Part shown: piece after piece, positions 42,601-50,585 of the stretch
How positions within the stretch are numbered: position 1 is the stretch's first letter
Layout: each line of letters begins with the position of its first letter
Position numbers and translations under genes: made by a program
Assembly (NCBI RefSeq): GCF_019352175.1
Contig: NZ_JACBYI010000004.1
Span: forward strand, 124,001 to 188,000
DNA: 64,000 nt
From: Paenibacillus sp. S150
Lineage (GTDB): Bacteria > Bacillota > Bacilli > Paenibacillales > Paenibacillaceae
Direction of reading: 5' to 3'
The notes under the pieces: generated by a model
What the model was told of the DNA's origin: nothing
The model's database searches: none
What the model saw: only the letters and a program-made list of their open reading frames with translations

Positions 42601-43377
42601 TCAATCGTCTCCCAGCAGCTCGCGCAGCATGCCCCCGCGGTCGTTCATGAACGCTTTCGTTACGGTATAGTGCTCCGTTTCTTCCAGACTGACAGGCCGG
42701 ATGGCCTCGCCCTCCAGCAGGAAGATTTCGGAGCCGGGGCAGGACATCAGGATGGGGGAGTGGGTGGCGATAATGAACTGCGAATGCTGCTTCACCAGCT
42801 CATGCATGCGCACCAGCAGCGACATTTGCCGCAGCGGGGAGAGGGCCGCTTCCGGCTCATCGAGAATATACAGGCCCTGTCCCCCAAAGCGGTGGACAAA
42901 AGCGGCAAAAAACGATTCCCCATGCGACTGCTCATGCAGTGATTTGCCCCCGTAGGAATTCTTAATCATATTGCTCTGTACCCCCGGCTCCCCAGGTATC
43001 TCATCCAGCTGTTCAATATAGGAGGCAACATTGTAATAGCTCTCCGCACGCAGAAAGAAGCCGTCTTTGGGGCGTCTTACCCCTTTGGAAATCCGCAGGT
43101 ATTCATGCAGGCTGGAATGCGAGGAACGGGTGTTGAAGGAGAAATTCAGCGTCCCGCCCTCCGGATTGAATCCCCAGGCCGCAGCAATGCCTTCCAGCAG
43201 CGTGGATTTTCCCGTCCCGTTCTCGCCGACAAGAAAAGTAACCCGCTTCTGAAACGCAAGCCGGTTAAAGCTGCGGATGACCGGCAGATCAAACGGATAG
43301 GCCTGGAAGGAAGGCACCCGTTCACGCAGCAGCTCCGCTTGGCGGATATAGAGCATGGCGTTGTCCATAGCATACAT
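42601..43377 (-). CDS. AAA-family ATPase (ABC/SMC-like, OLD-type)
   Basis: This is a 258-residue cytoplasmic ATPase. Walker A is VGENGTGKST, the signature-like region includes SHGESFFAAF, Walker B is LYILDEPEAALSP, and the switch is ATHSPIL. It belongs to the small AAA_15/AAA_21-type ATPases seen in many Bacilli. ATG 43377 is preceded by GGGAG on the reverse strand; the 110-residue upstream in-frame extension is not protein-like and overlaps a divergent promoter region. No partner nuclease or toxin gene is adjacent. Function unknown. Confidence 0.82.
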   Translation of the reverse strand: MYAMDNAMLYIRQAELLRERVPSFQAYPFDLPVIRSFNRLAFQKRVTFLVGENGTGKSTLLEGIAAAWGFNPEGGTLNFSFNTRSSHSSLHEYLRISKGVRRPKDGFFLRAESYYNVASYIEQLDEIPGEPGVQSNMIKNSYGGKSLHEQSHGESFFAAFVHRFGGQGLYILDEPEAALSPLRQMSLLVRMHELVKQHSQFIIATHSPILMSCPGSEIFLLEGEAIRPVSLEETEHYTVTKAFMNDRGGMLRELLGDD

Positions 43378-43580
43378 ATTCCCACTCTCCCAATCTTCTA
43401 AATAAGCGCTCGCCTGCTTCCGTAATTGTAGCCCGAGTGGAACCAATCTGCAAAGGTTCGGGCAATCCGGGCGAAAGACAGGGGGCATATGCCAATTTCG
43501 GACTGATACAGACAGATGTCCATGAGGCGGATGCTGACTCCGCATATAGTTATACTGTCTTGAGAATATGACGGGGCAGG

Positions 43581-44678
43581 GTGAAAGCCGTGAAATCAAA
43601 AAAGAGAAAAGAGCGTCCGCAGGATTACAGCGACGGTTATCAGGAAGGATACCGTCTCGGCTTGTGCGAAGCCGTGAAGCGGCTGAATTCTCCGGAGGTG
43701 GGAGCATGCCGGCCGTTCAAGCTGATGTATGTGCCACAGGGATTTCAAGCGATTGATACGGGAGTAACGGAAGCACTGCGGCAGCTTGTAAGCGAACTGG
43801 TCATCAGTTCACCGGAAAACATGCTGGCTGTGGCCGCACGCGAGTCGCCGGGAGCTGTACTGGTCATGAATGGCCTGCATGTATTTCCCGAGAATCATCT
43901 GGAGCAGATCATGGAAATAAGAAAGCTGGGTATTCCTACGGCAATCTGGTTTGTGGATGATCCTTATTTTTCAGAGGATACATCGGTGATCTGCCGGCAT
44001 TATGATCATGTATTTACGCATGAGCTGGGCTGTGTGGAGTTCTATCGTGCGCTGGGAATCCGTTCCGTGCACTACCTTCCACTCTGCGTCAATCCGCAGA
44101 TGTTCTATCCGCGCCGCACCGGACCGCAGTATCAATACGATGTTGTGTTCATCGGCAATGCCTTTCGCAACCGGACAGAGCTGTTTGACGAACTTGCTCC
44201 GTTTCTCCGCGGCAAGAAGGTGCTGATTGCCGGAGGATTCTGGGAACGGCTGGCCGCCTTTGAGGAGCTGTCGCCTTTTATCAAGGACGGATTTATCCCT
44301 CCGGAGGAAACAGCAAATTATTACAGCGGAGCGAAGCTTGTCATCAATATTCACCGTCCCTGGCAAGGCGGGCAGGACAACCGGAACACCTTTCAGCTCC
44401 CTTCCCGCTCGATTAATCCGCGAACCTACGAAATCTGTGCCTGCGGGACGATGCAGCTGACCGATGTCCGTGAGGATCTGGGCAGCCATTACCGACCGGG
44501 CAAGGACCTGGATACCTTTGCCAATGCCGATGAGCTGAGACGTAAAATCGACTATTACCTGAAGCATGAAAAGGAGCGCCGGCAGTTAGCGCTTCAGGGG
44601 CTGCAGACGACACTCCGCCATCATACCTTTACGGCGCGAATGCCATATTTGTTGAATGTTCTTACAGCGCAAGGCTGA
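43581..44678 (+). CDS. CgeB-type spore glycosyltransferase with N-terminal GY repeat
   Basis: This is a 365-residue GT-B-type glycosyltransferase of the CgeB/DUF3880 kind. Residues 1-35 are basic (KSKKRKER) followed by DGYQEGYRLG. The core shows IWFVDDPYF, HDHVFTHE-like YDHVFTHELGCVEFYRALG, HYLPLCVNPQMFYP, DVVFIGNAFRNR, and the donor site NPRTYEICACGTMQLTD. B. subtilis CgeB is a spore-crust glycosyltransferase made late in the mother cell. GTG 43581 or GTG 43590 is the start, with GGGGCAGG nearby. A CATATAGTT -10-like sequence lies upstream (43543). A paralogue follows 30 bases later. Confidence 0.85.
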   Translation: MKAVKSKKRKERPQDYSDGYQEGYRLGLCEAVKRLNSPEVGACRPFKLMYVPQGFQAIDTGVTEALRQLVSELVISSPENMLAVAARESPGAVLVMNGLHVFPENHLEQIMEIRKLGIPTAIWFVDDPYFSEDTSVICRHYDHVFTHELGCVEFYRALGIRSVHYLPLCVNPQMFYPRRTGPQYQYDVVFIGNAFRNRTELFDELAPFLRGKKVLIAGGFWERLAAFEELSPFIKDGFIPPEETANYYSGAKLVINIHRPWQGGQDNRNTFQLPSRSINPRTYEICACGTMQLTDVREDLGSHYRPGKDLDTFANADELRRKIDYYLKHEKERRQLALQGLQTTLRHHTFTARMPYLLNVLTAQG

Positions 44679-44708
44679 AAACCAATACGGATTAAAGGAG
44701 CGAATACC

Positions 44709-45839
44709 ATGAATAATTTTATAATGCCAGCACCGCCACTGCCCCGGACGCCTGCCGAAGAACAGAAGCTGAGCGGCCGCCTGACCGGATTCAAGGTTGG
44801 ATACGATGAAGGTTACCTGCGGGGAAGACTGGCCATTCTGGACGGCCGGCCGGAGGAGCCGCTTCCGGTCCGCAACCTCCATGTGATGTACGTGGCTTCA
44901 GGAAAAGGCTATCCGTATTCGCCGCTGGACGATGCGGTTCTCTATGCGCTGCAAAGACTGACGTCCCAGGTCACGATTACCGATGTGCGTCAGAATCTGG
45001 TCGAGCTTGCCGATGCGCAGCATCCCGATCTCGTGCTGGTGCTGGATGGACTGGATCTGCCGCTTGATCAACTTGCCGTTCTGCGCGGCAGGGGCATTAA
45101 GACAGCCATCTGGCTGACAGATGATCCGTATTACACCGACTTTACGGTAAAAATTGTAAACCACTACGATTACGTGTTCACGCTGGAGCTGAATTGTGTG
45201 GAATTCTACCGTGGCCTGGGATGCAATGAGGTGCATTATCTGCCTTTTGCCGCACACCGCGAGCATTACCGCCCCACGACAGGGCGTTCGCCGGTCAGCA
45301 GGGATATCAGCTTCATTGGCTCGGCATATTGGAACAGAGTCCATTTCTTCCGCGATGTTATGCCGGAGCTGATGAGCTACAACACGGTTATCAACGGCAT
45401 TTGGTGGGACCGTCTGCCTGAGGCTCCGCTGTATGGGGACCGCATTGAGATTGGGAAGTGGATGTCGCCGCAGGAGACGGCAGTTGCCTACAGCGGTTCC
45501 AAAATCGTGATTAACCTTCACCGCTCGCACATTGACGACAGTGTCAACAACAACGCGCTGCTGATTCCGGCAGTCTCTCCAAATCCCCGCACCTTTGAAA
45601 TCGCGGCCAGCGGAACGCTGCAGCTGAGTGATGCCAGAGATGATATGAATTCATTTTATACAGTCGGGGAAGAGATCGACACGTTCTCCAGCCCGCAGGA
45701 AATGCTGGATAAAATCCGTTATTACCTGACTCATGAAGAGGAGCGCCGCGCCATGGCCCTGCGCGCTTTTGAACGGACGCTCAGGGATCATACGTATGCC
45801 AGACGCTTGAACCAGCTGTTGACGATCATTTACGGCTAG
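44709..45839 (+). CDS. CgeB-type spore glycosyltransferase, second paralogue
   Basis: This is a 376-residue paralogue of the preceding gene. It shares LTDDPYYTDF, YDYVFTLELNCVEFYRGLG, HYLPFAAHREHY, DISFIGSAYWNRVHFF and NPRTFEIAASGTLQLSDARDD. The N-terminus carries the repeat GFKVGYDEGYLRGR, the same GYxxGY pattern as the other copy and as the arginine-rich protein at 34592. It lacks the KSKKRK start. AAAGGAG precedes ATG 44709. The two probably act in sequence on one spore-surface acceptor. Confidence 0.86.
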   Translation: MNNFIMPAPPLPRTPAEEQKLSGRLTGFKVGYDEGYLRGRLAILDGRPEEPLPVRNLHVMYVASGKGYPYSPLDDAVLYALQRLTSQVTITDVRQNLVELADAQHPDLVLVLDGLDLPLDQLAVLRGRGIKTAIWLTDDPYYTDFTVKIVNHYDYVFTLELNCVEFYRGLGCNEVHYLPFAAHREHYRPTTGRSPVSRDISFIGSAYWNRVHFFRDVMPELMSYNTVINGIWWDRLPEAPLYGDRIEIGKWMSPQETAVAYSGSKIVINLHRSHIDDSVNNNALLIPAVSPNPRTFEIAASGTLQLSDARDDMNSFYTVGEEIDTFSSPQEMLDKIRYYLTHEEERRAMALRAFERTLRDHTYARRLNQLLTIIYG

Positions 45840-45998
45840 CTTGACGGACCCGGCGGAAATGGGCTTATATCCGGGGGACAGGTGTCGTGACGGCATTTGT
45901 TCCCCCTCAATATACTACTGGAGTACCTGGTTTTGGCGTTTGCCGGCAGAATATTGCGCCATGAGCCGCAGGACCAAAGAATTCAACATCCCAAAGAC

Positions 45999-46090
45999 TG
46001 AAGCAAAGCTCCGTAGAACTAAAGCGTACGCCTGCGCAGCGAGTTTTACTGCGAAGAATTACTGAAGCAAGGCTCCGTAAAACTTTTAGG
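45999..46090 (+). repeat. Leader repeat related to the 65-bp units at 21601
   Basis: A full unit at 46021-46083 follows the tail of a preceding unit (45999-46020). GAGTTTTAC (46041-46049) can pair with GTAAAACTT (46077-46085), just before the ribosome binding site AGGGAGGTG of the next gene. At 21751 the same pair reads GAGTTTTAT with ATAAAACTT, so one base pair has changed on both sides. Confidence 0.75.
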
Positions 46091-46097
46091 GAGGTGA

Positions 46098-47630
46098 ATG
46101 GCTGCTCCACAGCCCGCCAAGGAGCGCCGACACACCATGGCCGACAAAGCGACAATCGTGATCTTTTCCCATGTATCCAATACACGCAGCATCACAGGTG
46201 CGGAAAAGCTGCTGCTGTTCTTCAGCCGGGAGCTGTCCTCTTACTTCAACTGTATTCTTGTGGCACCCCAGGAAGGCAAGCTGACCCGGCAGGCGCGCAA
46301 GAATGGACTGAATGTGCAGCTGCTGTCCATCCCGCTGGTCTACGGGATGTACACACCGTATGCCGGACTGGAGGCAGATATCCGCAAATTTCAGGACAGC
46401 CGCGAGTATGCTGAACTGGTGGAATGGCTTGCTGCGCTGCGTCCGGCTTTTATTGTCTCCAGCACCTGCGTGCATGCTTTGCCGGCGATGGCGGCGAAAT
46501 CACTGGGCATTCCCGTGATGTGGAAGATTTCGGAGACGATAACGGACAACGATTTCACTTCAATCAGCACGGAGCTGATTCACAGGTACAGCGATGAGAT
46601 ACTGGCCATTTCGCACACCGCGGCATCCTGTTTTCCCGAGGATATCCGTGAAGGAAAGCTGACACAGCTTCCCCCTTCCTGGAATGATGCGGAGATGATG
46701 TTCGAAGCCTGGAGCAAACTGCGGGGCGAGCGCCGCCGGGAGTTTCGGATTAACCCGGAGGAGCCTCTGATCGGTTATATATCTTCCTTCATTAATAAGG
46801 AGAAGGGACTGGAGCATTTCGTCAAAATGGCTGTTCTTGTAGCGGAGCAGCATCCTGAAGCAAAGTTCATTGTCGTCGGCACACCTGGGGATAAAAGCTA
46901 CTACGACCGCTGCGTCCGCAAGGTGAAGCTGGAAGGCCTGACCTCCCGCTTCAAATTCGTCGGTTATGAAGACAGTCTCCCCGAGGTCTATTGCGCCATG
47001 GATATGCTGGTGGTTCCCAGTCTGATCCGTGAGGGCTTCGGGATGACTGCTCTGGAGGGAATGGCCTTCGGCAAGCCGGTGGTTGCCTATGCTTCCGGCG
47101 GCTTGTACGAAATTCTCCATGCCGCCGGCTGCGGCGGACTGCTGGTTCCGGCGGGGGATATTGGCGCCCTCGCCGAACGGGTGAACAGCCTGCTGGCGGA
47201 GCCGGGGCTGGCTGCCGCCATCGGCACCCAGGCGCGGGAGCGCATCGCTGCCGTCTATGGGCCGGCAGCCTACCGCGCCCGCCTGCTCGGGCTGGCGGAG
47301 AGGTGGCATCTCCGCTACTGCCTTGCGCCGCCTGAACCCGCCGGCGCCCCGGAGCCGCCCGCGGCCGAAGCCTCGGGCAGCGGCGAACCCGCGGCCGCGC
47401 CGCCTGCGGCGCCGCGCAAGGGCCATCCGCGCCGTGCAGCACGGCTGCGGCGCGGCAAGCTCCGGCGCGGCAGGCTCCGCCGCGCCGCGGCCCGGGCGCG
47501 CAGCCGCTCGCGGCCGGGCCGCAAACGGCGCGCGGCGGGAAGCGCGCGCCGGCGGGACAGCGGCGGAGGCAAGCACCGCCGCGCGGGCCATTCGCGCCGC
47601 GCAGCGAAGCGGCGGCGCAAAGCGGGCTAG
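46098..47630 (+). CDS. Family 4 glycosyltransferase with long arginine-rich tail
   Basis: This is a 510-residue protein. Residues 1-400 are a GT-B glycosyltransferase: IFSHVSNTRSITGAEKLLLFFS at the start, IGYISSFINKEKGLEHFVKMA, FVGYEDSLPEVYCAMDMLVVPSLIREGFGMTALEGMAFGKPVVAY (donor-site Glu pair). Residues about 410-510 are a Pro/Ala-rich stretch then a run of Arg/Lys/Ala/Ser (RRGKLRRGRLRRAAARARSR) from very GC-rich DNA (47330-47630). ATG 46098 follows AGGGAGGTG. The tail may bind an acidic spore-coat or glycan target, similar in kind to the other basic extensions in the region. Confidence 0.83.
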   Translation: MAAPQPAKERRHTMADKATIVIFSHVSNTRSITGAEKLLLFFSRELSSYFNCILVAPQEGKLTRQARKNGLNVQLLSIPLVYGMYTPYAGLEADIRKFQDSREYAELVEWLAALRPAFIVSSTCVHALPAMAAKSLGIPVMWKISETITDNDFTSISTELIHRYSDEILAISHTAASCFPEDIREGKLTQLPPSWNDAEMMFEAWSKLRGERRREFRINPEEPLIGYISSFINKEKGLEHFVKMAVLVAEQHPEAKFIVVGTPGDKSYYDRCVRKVKLEGLTSRFKFVGYEDSLPEVYCAMDMLVVPSLIREGFGMTALEGMAFGKPVVAYASGGLYEILHAAGCGGLLVPAGDIGALAERVNSLLAEPGLAAAIGTQARERIAAVYGPAAYRARLLGLAERWHLRYCLAPPEPAGAPEPPAAEASGSGEPAAAPPAAPRKGHPRRAARLRRGKLRRGRLRRAAARARSRSRPGRKRRAAGSARRRDSGGGKHRRAGHSRRAAKRRRKAG

Positions 47631-47797
47631 GCCTGCGGGTCACACCGCAGGCTGCGCTCCTGGGGTGCGCCGCCGCAAGCGGGCGTGCCGTGAAAGCTGC
47701 GCGGCGCGAACGCGCAGCAGCCTGCCGCGGCGGCACCCGGCCGCGCCTGCATCCCTTCAACGGCAGCAGCGCCGTCTGGGCCGCATATGCACTAAAT
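47631..47797. other. GC-rich gene-free spacer
   Basis: High GC sequence with the same composition as the arginine-rich tail codons just before it. It could be the out-of-frame remains of a longer tail. No gene called. Confidence 0.35.
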
Positions 47798-48428
47798 AAC
47801 GGCAAAAATGCCGTTAAATTAGCGGCCTGAGCGCACAGCGAGTCTAATAACGGCAAAAATGCCGTTAAATCCGCGGCCTGAGCGCACGGCGAGCGAAATA
47901 ACGGCAAAAATGCCGTTAAATCCGCGGCCTGAGCGCACGGCGAGCGAAATAACGGCAAAAATGCCGTTAATTTAGCGGTCTGAGCGCACGGCGAGTCTAA
48001 TAACGGCAAAAATGCCGTTAAATCCGCCGCCTGAACGCACAGCGAGTCTAATAACGGCAAAAATGCCGTTAAATCCGCGGCCTGAGCGCACAGCGAGTCT
48101 AATAACGGCAAAAATGCCGTTAAATCCGCGGCCTGAGCGCACAGCGAGTCTAATAACGGCAAAAATGCCGTTAATTTAGCGGTCTGAGCGCACGGCGAGT
48201 CTAATAACGGCAAAAATGCCGTTAAATCCGCGGCCTGAGCGCACAGCGAGTCTAATAACGGCAAAAATGCCGTTAAATCCGCCGCCTGAGCGCACAGCGA
48301 GTCTAATAACGGCAAAAATGCCGTTAAATCCGCGATCTGAGCGCACAGCGAGTCTAATAACGGCAAAAATGCCGTTAAATCCGGCGGCCTGAGCGCACAG
48401 CGAGTCTAATAACGGCAAAAATGCCGTT
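47798..48428. repeat. Thirteen-copy palindromic array at 51-bp period
   Basis: The 18-base palindrome AACGGCAAAAATGCCGTT starts at 47798, 47849, 47900, 47951, 48002, 48053, 48104, 48155, 48206, 48257, 48308, 48359 and 48411. The step is exactly 51 except the last (52). The 33-base spacers are near-identical variants (AAATCCGCGGCCTGAGCG...). It lies between two genes of the same strand, so its RNA would carry thirteen hairpins. Confidence 0.95.
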
Positions 48429-48514
48429 ATACCCGCCGCCCGTATGCGCGGCGCACTCAACACCAGCCTGCCGCGCATTCCCAAGGCAGGCTAACCTCAA
48501 AGGGGAGTGAACCC

Positions 48515-49609
48515 ATGAAGATCATGACGATTTTGGGCACACGGCCCGAGATCATCCGCCTAAGCGTCATTATTCCGCTGCTCGATGAGCATGCCGAGCA
48601 GCATGTGCTGGTGCACACGGGACAGAACTTCACCGCAAGCCTCAGCGGCATTTTCTTTGCCGAACTGGGGCTGCGGGCACCGGATTATGTGCTTCAGGAT
48701 AAGCAGGCAGGCCTTGGCGGGCAGCTTGCCGCCATGTTCGGAAGCCTGGAGAGCATTCTGCTTAAGGAACAGCCGGACCGGATTCTGCTTCTGGGGGATA
48801 CGAACAGTGCGCTGTGCGCAATCCTCGCCGAGCGGATGGGCATTCCCGTAGTGCATATGGAAGCGGGCAACCGCTGCTACGATTTGAAAGTGCCGGAGGA
48901 GAAAAACCGCCGTGTTATAGATGCCGTCTCCACTATAAATATGCCTTATACCCAGCAGAGCAAAAGACATCTGCTAAGCGAAGGTTTTCCCAGCCAGCGC
49001 ATTGTATTAACCGGCAATCCGATCCACGAAGTGATTACGCATTATGAGCAGCAGATTGGAGCCAGCGATATTCTGACCCGGCTGAAGCTGAGCGCGGGCC
49101 AGTACTTTCTCGTCACTGCACACCGGGCTGAGAATGTGGATGATCCCGAACCGCTGCTGCAGATTATGTCCGGACTGAACCTGGTGGCAGGGCATTTTGG
49201 CATCCGCCTGATCTGCAGCATCCATCCCCGTACCCGCTCCAAGCTTACGGAGCAGTTCAAGCTTGAGATGAATCCGCTGGTGGAATTTCATGAGCCTTTT
49301 GGATTCTTTGATTTTGTCCATTTGGAACGGTATGCCCGCTGCGCGATCACGGACAGCGGAACCGTTCAGGAGGAATGCTGCCTGATGGGGGTGCCCGCAG
49401 TAACGATCCGCCGAACCACAGAACGTCCGGAAACGGTGGATTGCGGCAGCAATGTAGTGTCAGGAGTGGAGCAGGAGAGCATTTTGCGCTGTACCCGGCT
49501 TATGACGTCGCTTCATCCGGAATGGGAGGCGCCGGAAGGTTATTTAACCCCGGATGTCTCGGTAAAGGTAGTCAAATTTTTGCTTGGAGGGAACCTGCAT
49601 GTTCAATAA
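48515..49609 (+). CDS. UDP-N-acetylglucosamine 2-epimerase (WecB/FnlC-like)
   Basis: This is a 364-residue non-hydrolysing epimerase. ILGTRPEIIRLSVIIPLL, HTGQNFTASLSGIFFAELGL, LLGDTNSALCAILAERMGIPVVHMEAGNRC, THRAENVD-like TAHRAENVDDPE and ITDSGTVQEECCLMGVPAVTIRRTTERPETVD are its family blocks. ATG 48515 has AAAGGGGAG upstream. With the next two genes it fits a UDP-N-acetyl-L-fucosamine (FnlABC/CapEFG) pathway, where this enzyme does the last C2 inversion. UDP-ManNAc formation is the simpler alternative. It overlaps the next gene by 11 bases. Confidence 0.88.
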   Translation: MKIMTILGTRPEIIRLSVIIPLLDEHAEQHVLVHTGQNFTASLSGIFFAELGLRAPDYVLQDKQAGLGGQLAAMFGSLESILLKEQPDRILLLGDTNSALCAILAERMGIPVVHMEAGNRCYDLKVPEEKNRRVIDAVSTINMPYTQQSKRHLLSEGFPSQRIVLTGNPIHEVITHYEQQIGASDILTRLKLSAGQYFLVTAHRAENVDDPEPLLQIMSGLNLVAGHFGIRLICSIHPRTRSKLTEQFKLEMNPLVEFHEPFGFFDFVHLERYARCAITDSGTVQEECCLMGVPAVTIRRTTERPETVDCGSNVVSGVEQESILRCTRLMTSLHPEWEAPEGYLTPDVSVKVVKFLLGGNLHVQ

Positions 49610-50585
49610 TAAAAGGATAATGGTCACAGGCGGAACCGGTTCCTGGGGGCATGAACTCATCCGGCAGCTTTTGCCGCAGAACCCGAAAGAAATTGTAATT
49701 TTCTCCCGCAGCGAGTCTGCGCAAGTGGCAATGAGCCGCGAATATGAAGATTCCCGCCTCAGCTTCATCATTGGCGACATTCGTGACAAGGACGCTCTGA
49801 CGGCGGCTTGCCGCGGCGTCGATTATATCTTTCATCTGGCGGCGCTCAAGCATGTGCCGGTCTGCGAGGATCAGCCGTATGAAGCGCTCAAGACCAATGT
49901 GGTCGGTACCCAGAATGTCATTGAAGCAGCTATCGCGAACAATGTGGAAAAAGCAATATACATCTCCACCGACAAAGCCGCCAACCCCTCCAATTTCTAC
50001 GGCATGACCAAAGCGATCGGGGAAAAGCTGTTTGTCTACGCCAACCTGCTGGGCTCCGAAACCAGGTTCGTGACTGTGCGGGGCGGCAATGTGCTGGGAA
50101 CGAACGGCAGCGTGGTCCATTTGTTCATGAAGCAGATCAAGGATAAGGGACAGGTGCGGATTACCGATATGAATATGACCCGTTTCTTCTTCACCCTGCG
50201 CGATGCCATCACCTTGCTGTTCAAGGCCTCTGAGGTCAGCATCGGCGGTGAAATCTTCGTCATGACCATGCCGACCTGCCGGATCGCGGACCTGGCCGGG
50301 GTGCTGATTAAGGCATCCGGCAAACCGGATGTAAGCATTGTTGAAACCGGCATCCGGCCGGGTGAGAAAATCCATGAAATTCTCATGAGCGATTTCGAAA
50401 GCCAGACAACGGTTGTCTACGATGAGCAGTATCTCGTCATTCTTCCTACGCTGGATATGCCTGAACTGAAGACCCATTACAGCAAATTCCCGCATGTGTC
50501 CTTCAACAGCTTCAGCTCGGAGAATAACCTGATGGACCAGGAGGAAATCAAGCACATCCTGATCAGGGGGGGGTTCCTCCAATGA
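49599..50585 (+). CDS. UDP-GlcNAc dehydratase/epimerase of the CapE/FnlA type
   Basis: This is a 328-residue extended SDR. IMVTGGTGSWGHELIRQLL is the NAD(P) loop, IGDIRDKDALTAACRGVDYIFHLAALKHVPVCEDQPYEALKTNVVGTQNVIEAA and YISTDKAANPSNFYGMTKAIGEKL follow, with the YxxxK active site. These blocks match enzymes that turn UDP-GlcNAc into 4-keto-6-deoxy sugars (CapD/CapE/FnlA). ATG 49599 lies after GGAGGG inside the end of the previous gene. A start at TTG 49584 lacks support. Confidence 0.87.
   Translation: MFNNKRIMVTGGTGSWGHELIRQLLPQNPKEIVIFSRSESAQVAMSREYEDSRLSFIIGDIRDKDALTAACRGVDYIFHLAALKHVPVCEDQPYEALKTNVVGTQNVIEAAIANNVEKAIYISTDKAANPSNFYGMTKAIGEKLFVYANLLGSETRFVTVRGGNVLGTNGSVVHLFMKQIKDKGQVRITDMNMTRFFFTLRDAITLLFKASEVSIGGEIFVMTMPTCRIADLAGVLIKASGKPDVSIVETGIRPGEKIHEILMSDFESQTTVVYDEQYLVILPTLDMPELKTHYSKFPHVSFNSFSSENNLMDQEEIKHILIRGGFLQ

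Noticed and set aside
42601..43377. OLD-nuclease or other phage-defence system
   Set aside because: Only the small ATPase is present; no nuclease, reverse transcriptase or toxin partner lies next to it.
43536..43551. SigK promoter before the first CgeB gene
   Set aside because: CATATAGTT fits the -10 but no AC is found 16-17 bases upstream, so it is not called as a feature.
46951..48366. 471-residue reverse-strand protein with 17-residue repeats
   Set aside because: It is the translation of the 51-bp array and the antisense of the arginine-rich tail; no start signal or plausible domain.
47798..48428. CRISPR array
   Set aside because: The repeats are 18-base palindromes, the spacers are near-identical, and no cas gene or leader is present.
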